Shown piece after piece: positions 60,804 to 64,000 of a stretch of 64,000 nt of DNA (positions are counted from its first letter, which is position 1; the number at the start of each line of letters is the position of its first letter). The DNA comes from JAFGCL01 sp964423835. Lineage in GTDB: Bacteria; Chloroflexota; Dehalococcoidia; UBA2247; RBG-13-53-26. The notes under the pieces were generated by a model. The model was not told where the DNA came from. It saw only the letters and a program-made list of their open reading frames with translations, and did not search any database. The stretch lies in contig CAYRGJ010000003.1 in NCBI GenBank assembly GCA_964423835.1, positions 1-64,000 of the forward strand. Reading direction: 5' to 3'. The translations under genes were made by a program, and so were the position numbers.

Positions 60804-63139
60804 CCTCCGGCCTTCTCCACCTGCACCGCGGTGTCGTTCAGGGCCGCGTTAGGCTCACCGATCTCCATCTGGGCCGGGTTGATGGCGGCATGGGTCAGCG
60901 CCTGATACGTCCCGCCATCGAAGTCGGAGGGCGACCAGCCCTGGCAGATGTTCACCGAGCCGGGGCGGATCCCCTGGGTGAGGCGGGCCCGCAGCCTGGC
61001 CTCTCCGCGATCGTTGTAGACGCGGACCGGGTCCCCATCGGTGATCTCCCGGGGGCCGGCGTCGGCCGGGCTGATCTCCAGCACCGGGCGAGGGTCCAGC
61101 TCCCGCAGCCAGCCGATGTTGCCGAAGGTGGAGTTGCTGCGCAGCCTGGGATGCGCGCTGATCAGGGTCAGGGGGTACCTGGCGTCAGGCCGCTCCCAGC
61201 CGGTCTCCAATGGCTCGATGTGGACCGGCAGCTCCTGCCCGAACTTCGTCAGCCTTTCGATGTAAAGGTCCAGGCGACCGGAGGCGGTGCCGAAGTCGGG
61301 GACATCCTGGGGCGCGGGCGGCGCCGGGCCCTCCTTCAATCGCTCGAGGGTGATGCCCTCCATGGAGGGGTGACCGGTCTCCAGCACCATCCTGACGCAC
61401 TCCTCCGCGCTTTCCTGCATGAAGCCTTCCAGCCCCATCTTCCGGGCCAGGGCGGCCAGCATGTCGAAGTTCGACCGGCACTCGTAGAGGGGCTCGATGG
61501 CCTGCTGCTGCAGCTGGAGGTAGTTCGGCGCCCCGTTGCCCACCGGTATCATCACATCCGTGTATTCGAACCAACTGGCCGCCGGCAGCACGAAGTCGGC
61601 ATACTGCGCGCTGGTGGTCATGAACATGTCCGCGGCCACGATCAGCTCCAGACGCGGCGCCAGCTCCCGGATGAAGCGATTGAAGTCGGGGTTCATGTTC
61701 ACCAGGTTGGTCTTGGCCATCCACAGGGACTTGATGGGCCAGGGCTTCCCGGTGATGATGGCCTGGTTCATCACCATCAGCGGCATGAGATTGGGCGCGC
61801 CGCGGGTCATGAAGGCGGCGAAATTCACGCCGAAGGGCCGGTGGCCCTCCAGGCTGATGTTGCCGGTGAGCGCCGCCAGGGCGGTGATGGCCCTGAAGCT
61901 GAGGTCCCCGTAGAGGCTGCTCCGGGTGCACCCCATGCCCCGGTAGGAGGCGGCCGGCTTGCGGGTGGCATACTCCACGGCCAGCCTGACGATGGTGTCC
62001 GCCGGCACACCCGTTATGGCGCTGGCCCTTGATGGCGGGTACTGCTCCACCAGCCCCACCAGCAGCTCGTAGGCCGTGCTGGCCTCGATGCCCCCGGCCT
62101 GGTAGCGGCCCCGCAGGGCTGGACTGACTCCCTCCTCGTCAAAGCGGCGAACGGCAGAGGTAGCACGGTCCCGGGCCTCAGCGGCCGCAGTGTCGGAGAC
62201 CACGGCTGGCGCAGTATCGGAGACCACAGCGGGCGCAGTGTCGGAGACCATACCGGCCGAGGCGTCCCGCACCATCTGCCTGTCCGAGCCGCCGGAGAGC
62301 ATATCCTTCTCCCGCAGGTACTGCCCGTTGTCGGCCCGCACCAGGAACGGGGCCGAGGTGTGGCGGGAGAGGAAAGCCCGGTCCTCCAGCCCCCGGTCCA
62401 GGACCACGTGCATCATGCCCAGGGCCAGCGCCGCATCGGTCCCGGGCCTGATGGGGACCCATTCATCCGCCCGGGAGGCCGACACGGTGAACCTGGGATC
62501 GATGACCACCAGCCTGGCGCCCCGGTCCCGGGCCTCCCGGATGCGGCGCCACTTCAGCGGCTCCGTCTCCGCGGCATTGCTGCCCCACATCAGGCAGAGG
62601 CCCGGCGATTCGAAGAGGGTGGTGTAGTCGTCGCCGTACCACAGAGCGGAGCCGTAGCTGGCGATGTCGGCGCATTGACCCGCCGAGTCCCCGCAGCCTC
62701 CCGGAAGTATGAAGGTCCCCCCGCAGGCCCCGGGCAGGCCGGTGATGGCCGTGGTGAAGATGAGCCCCATGCCGCCCAGGATCCAGGCCCGGGAGGCCGG
62801 CCCATGCCTGTCCCCGATCTCCGCCAGCCTGGCGGCTATGCCCTCCAGGGCCTCATCCCACGTGACCCGCCGCCACTGGCCCCCGCCCCTTGCGCCGGCC
62901 CGCATCAGCGGGTACTTCAGGCGGTCCGGGTGGTACACCAGCTTCACGGACGAGAGACCGCGGGCGCAGATATGGCTGGTGGGCGGGAAGTCGCCCGGCT
63001 CCACCTTCTGCAGGACACCATCCTTCACGTGGGCCATGATGGTGCAGCCAATGCCGCACTGCTGCAGGCACACGGTGCGGACCAGCTTCTCGCCGGGTGC
63101 GGTCCTGATCGGCCGTCCCAACTTCGCGGCCACTGTCAC
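60800..63139 (-). CDS. molybdopterin oxidoreductase, DMSO-reductase family catalytic subunit
   Basis: 779 residues from GTG 63139. N-terminal 4Fe-4S motif in TVCLQQCGIGCTIMAHVKDG with the fourth Cys in SHICARGLSSVK. Cofactor-binding segments include LCLMWGSNAAETEPLKWRRI, LVVIDPRFTVSASRADEWVP, IRPGTDAALALGMMHVVLD and the C-terminal SGRLDLYIE and INPAQMEIGEPNAALN. A Cys-rich loop GGCGDSAGQCADIASYG lies where the molybdenum ligand is expected. No twin-arginine signal, so probably cytoplasmic. An insertion of three SDTAPAVV-type repeats sits near residue 300. Substrate unknown. Confidence 0.87.
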   Translation of the reverse strand: MTVAAKLGRPIRTAPGEKLVRTVCLQQCGIGCTIMAHVKDGVLQKVEPGDFPPTSHICARGLSSVKLVYHPDRLKYPLMRAGARGGGQWRRVTWDEALEGIAARLAEIGDRHGPASRAWILGGMGLIFTTAITGLPGACGGTFILPGGCGDSAGQCADIASYGSALWYGDDYTTLFESPGLCLMWGSNAAETEPLKWRRIREARDRGARLVVIDPRFTVSASRADEWVPIRPGTDAALALGMMHVVLDRGLEDRAFLSRHTSAPFLVRADNGQYLREKDMLSGGSDRQMVRDASAGMVSDTAPAVVSDTAPAVVSDTAAAEARDRATSAVRRFDEEGVSPALRGRYQAGGIEASTAYELLVGLVEQYPPSRASAITGVPADTIVRLAVEYATRKPAASYRGMGCTRSSLYGDLSFRAITALAALTGNISLEGHRPFGVNFAAFMTRGAPNLMPLMVMNQAIITGKPWPIKSLWMAKTNLVNMNPDFNRFIRELAPRLELIVAADMFMTTSAQYADFVLPAASWFEYTDVMIPVGNGAPNYLQLQQQAIEPLYECRSNFDMLAALARKMGLEGFMQESAEECVRMVLETGHPSMEGITLERLKEGPAPPAPQDVPDFGTASGRLDLYIERLTKFGQELPVHIEPLETGWERPDARYPLTLISAHPRLRSNSTFGNIGWLRELDPRPVLEISPADAGPREITDGDPVRVYNDRGEARLRARLTQGIRPGSVNICQGWSPSDFDGGTYQALTHAAINPAQMEIGEPNAALNDTAVQVEKAGG

Positions 63140-63158
63140 CCCCGCCGGTCAGATAGGC

Positions 63159-63456
63159 TCAGCCCAGGAACCCCGTCAGGATCCGGTTGAACTCCGCGGG
63201 CCTTTCGATCATGGGCAGGTGCCCGCAGTCCGGAATGACCTCCAGCCTGGAGCCCCCGATCCGCTGGTTCATGAGCCGGGTCATACTCATCGGTATGGTG
63301 AAATCCCACCGTGTGGTTCTGCGCCAGGGCATCCGCCTGGGCCCTCCAGACGGAGCAGTCGTCCAGAAGGGCGTGGGCCAAAACGACGGGGGAACCCTGT
63401 CCGGACTGCTCGTAGTAGAGGCTGATGTCGCCGACCTTGACTGCGGGCACGTTCAC
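63159..63456 (-). pseudogene. alpha/beta hydrolase remnant with internal deletion
   Basis: From GTG 63456 the minus strand reads a typical hydrolase start (VGDISLYYEQSGQGSPVVLA, then HALLDDCSVWRAQADALAQN). After HTV the frame is lost. A second frame, from about 63300, reads MSMTRLMNQRIGGSRLEVIP then DCGHLPMIERPAEFNRIL and stops at 63159: the C-terminal catalytic-His end (GHLP) of the same family. The central ~150 residues, with the nucleophile and Asp, are missing. Not functional. Confidence 0.7.
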
Positions 63457-63641
63457 CCCCCAGCGCCGGTGCTCCGGCCCCGGCCATGTGCCTGTTTCGC
63501 CCCGGACAATAGCACCGGCCCAGAGGCGGTGTCAACATCCTTCTGCAGCCGCTCCGGAGGCCATTGACAGGCGATGCATTATGTCATATAAGTGGAGATG
63601 GCCGTCCTCCACCGGTCCCGGGCCCGAAGAGTGAGGACAAG

Positions 63642-63821
63642 ATGCAGACCTACTGCTGCCTTCAGTGCGGCCTCAGCTCCGTGACCACCTTCGACCTCAT
63701 TCTCCACATCTTCACGCAGCACCTGCACAAGGATGTGGGCTTGACGGAGAAAGAGGTCCGCAGGCTGCTGAAGGATGCCCGCTCACTGGACATGGCCCTC
63801 TGGGTCATCTGCCGCAACTAG
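63642..63821 (+). CDS. 59-aa C2H2 zinc-finger-like protein
   Basis: ATG 63642 follows GTGAGGAC. MQTYCCLQCGLSSVTTFDLI then LHIFTQHLH contains C-x2-C-x12-H-x4-H, the spacing of a C2H2 zinc finger. The second half (VGLTEKEVRRLLKDARSLDM) is helical. A small stand-alone zinc-binding protein; no known family recognised. It diverges from the hydrolase remnant. Confidence 0.65.
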   Translation: MQTYCCLQCGLSSVTTFDLILHIFTQHLHKDVGLTEKEVRRLLKDARSLDMALWVICRN

Positions 63822-64000
63822 CCCCGGCCCTCCGGGCAGGGGCCGGGCGCCGGCGAGGCCGCTGAGCCCTCTGGCCGGGCCTCGCTTCATGCGACCTGGG
63901 TCACTTGACACCCGGCCCGGCAGTACAGTACCATCATTAGCAGTCAATGTCAGTAACTGCTAATTTCACGAAGACGCACGAAGATGATTGAGCTTCCGCA
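63822..64000. other. end of window, no gene recognised
   Basis: A GC-rich start followed by a more AT-rich end. ACGAAGACGCACGAAGATGA is a short internal near-repeat (ACGAAGA twice). No open frame or hairpin of note. Confidence 0.35.

Overview
This is a GC-rich bacterial window of 64 kb, from an unidentified organism. The mix suggests a free-living environmental bacterium, possibly a Chloroflexota (Dehalococcoidia-like) lineage: a KaiB-type clock protein, large multi-PAS histidine kinases, RCC1-type and leucine-rich-repeat surface proteins, a molybdopterin oxidoreductase and many small orphan genes. That placement is an inference from gene content and is weak. No rRNA, convincing tRNA or CRISPR array was seen. 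Most genes lie on the minus strand.

Region 1 (1-14.2 kb) is an exopolysaccharide or O-antigen cluster. It holds a truncated DegT aminotransferase, a methyltransferase, an O-antigen ligase/polymerase-like protein, two family-4 glycosyltransferases, WecB, a second polymerase-like membrane protein, a Wzx-type flippase, a frameshifted CapK-like ligase and a chain-length/BY-kinase fusion. It is visibly less GC-rich than what follows and is scarred: an IS256-type transposase remnant abuts the tail of a second wecB.

Region 2 (14.4-23.2 kb) has signal peptidase I, a secreted metallophosphoesterase, a LOG-like protein overlapping a chemoreceptor gene, a 17-bp minisatellite and a DDE transposase that appears catalytically dead. 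The transposase sits among many copies of a dispersed intergenic repeat (core GGTAAC-N6-12-TGAKGCAACGATAC). A gutted NYN-domain gene ends this region. Region 3 (23.2-36 kb) carries a heterodimeric ABC exporter, an inositol-monophosphatase-like enzyme, several small enzymes (EthD, flavin reductase, NUDIX), a beta-helix protein, a CocE-type hydrolase and RluB with a repeat-built N-terminus.

Region 4 (36-49.3 kb) has two large RCC1/FN-like surface proteins, then a terminated operon of three tandem paralogous 35-54 aa exported peptides, convergent with a NarL-type regulator and a soluble 10-PAS kinase, then YajC. Region 5 (49.4-56.2 kb) holds mostly small or orphan proteins: a solitary PD-(D/E)XK (DUF4420-like) protein, a HEAT-repeat protein, an LRR surface protein and a lipoprotein. 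Region 6 (56.4-64 kb) has a KaiB / PAS kinase / Rcp1-type regulator operon, a DMSO-reductase-family A/B pair and a gutted alpha/beta hydrolase.

The least explained signals are: (i) the three tandem exported peptides at 42.9-43.4 kb; (ii) two unlinked 34-35 aa peptides that both begin MA(D/E) and end TIPAQM(I/F); and (iii) the dispersed repeat family, about ten copies, all intergenic. None of the small peptides is long enough to be picked up by ordinary gene calling.
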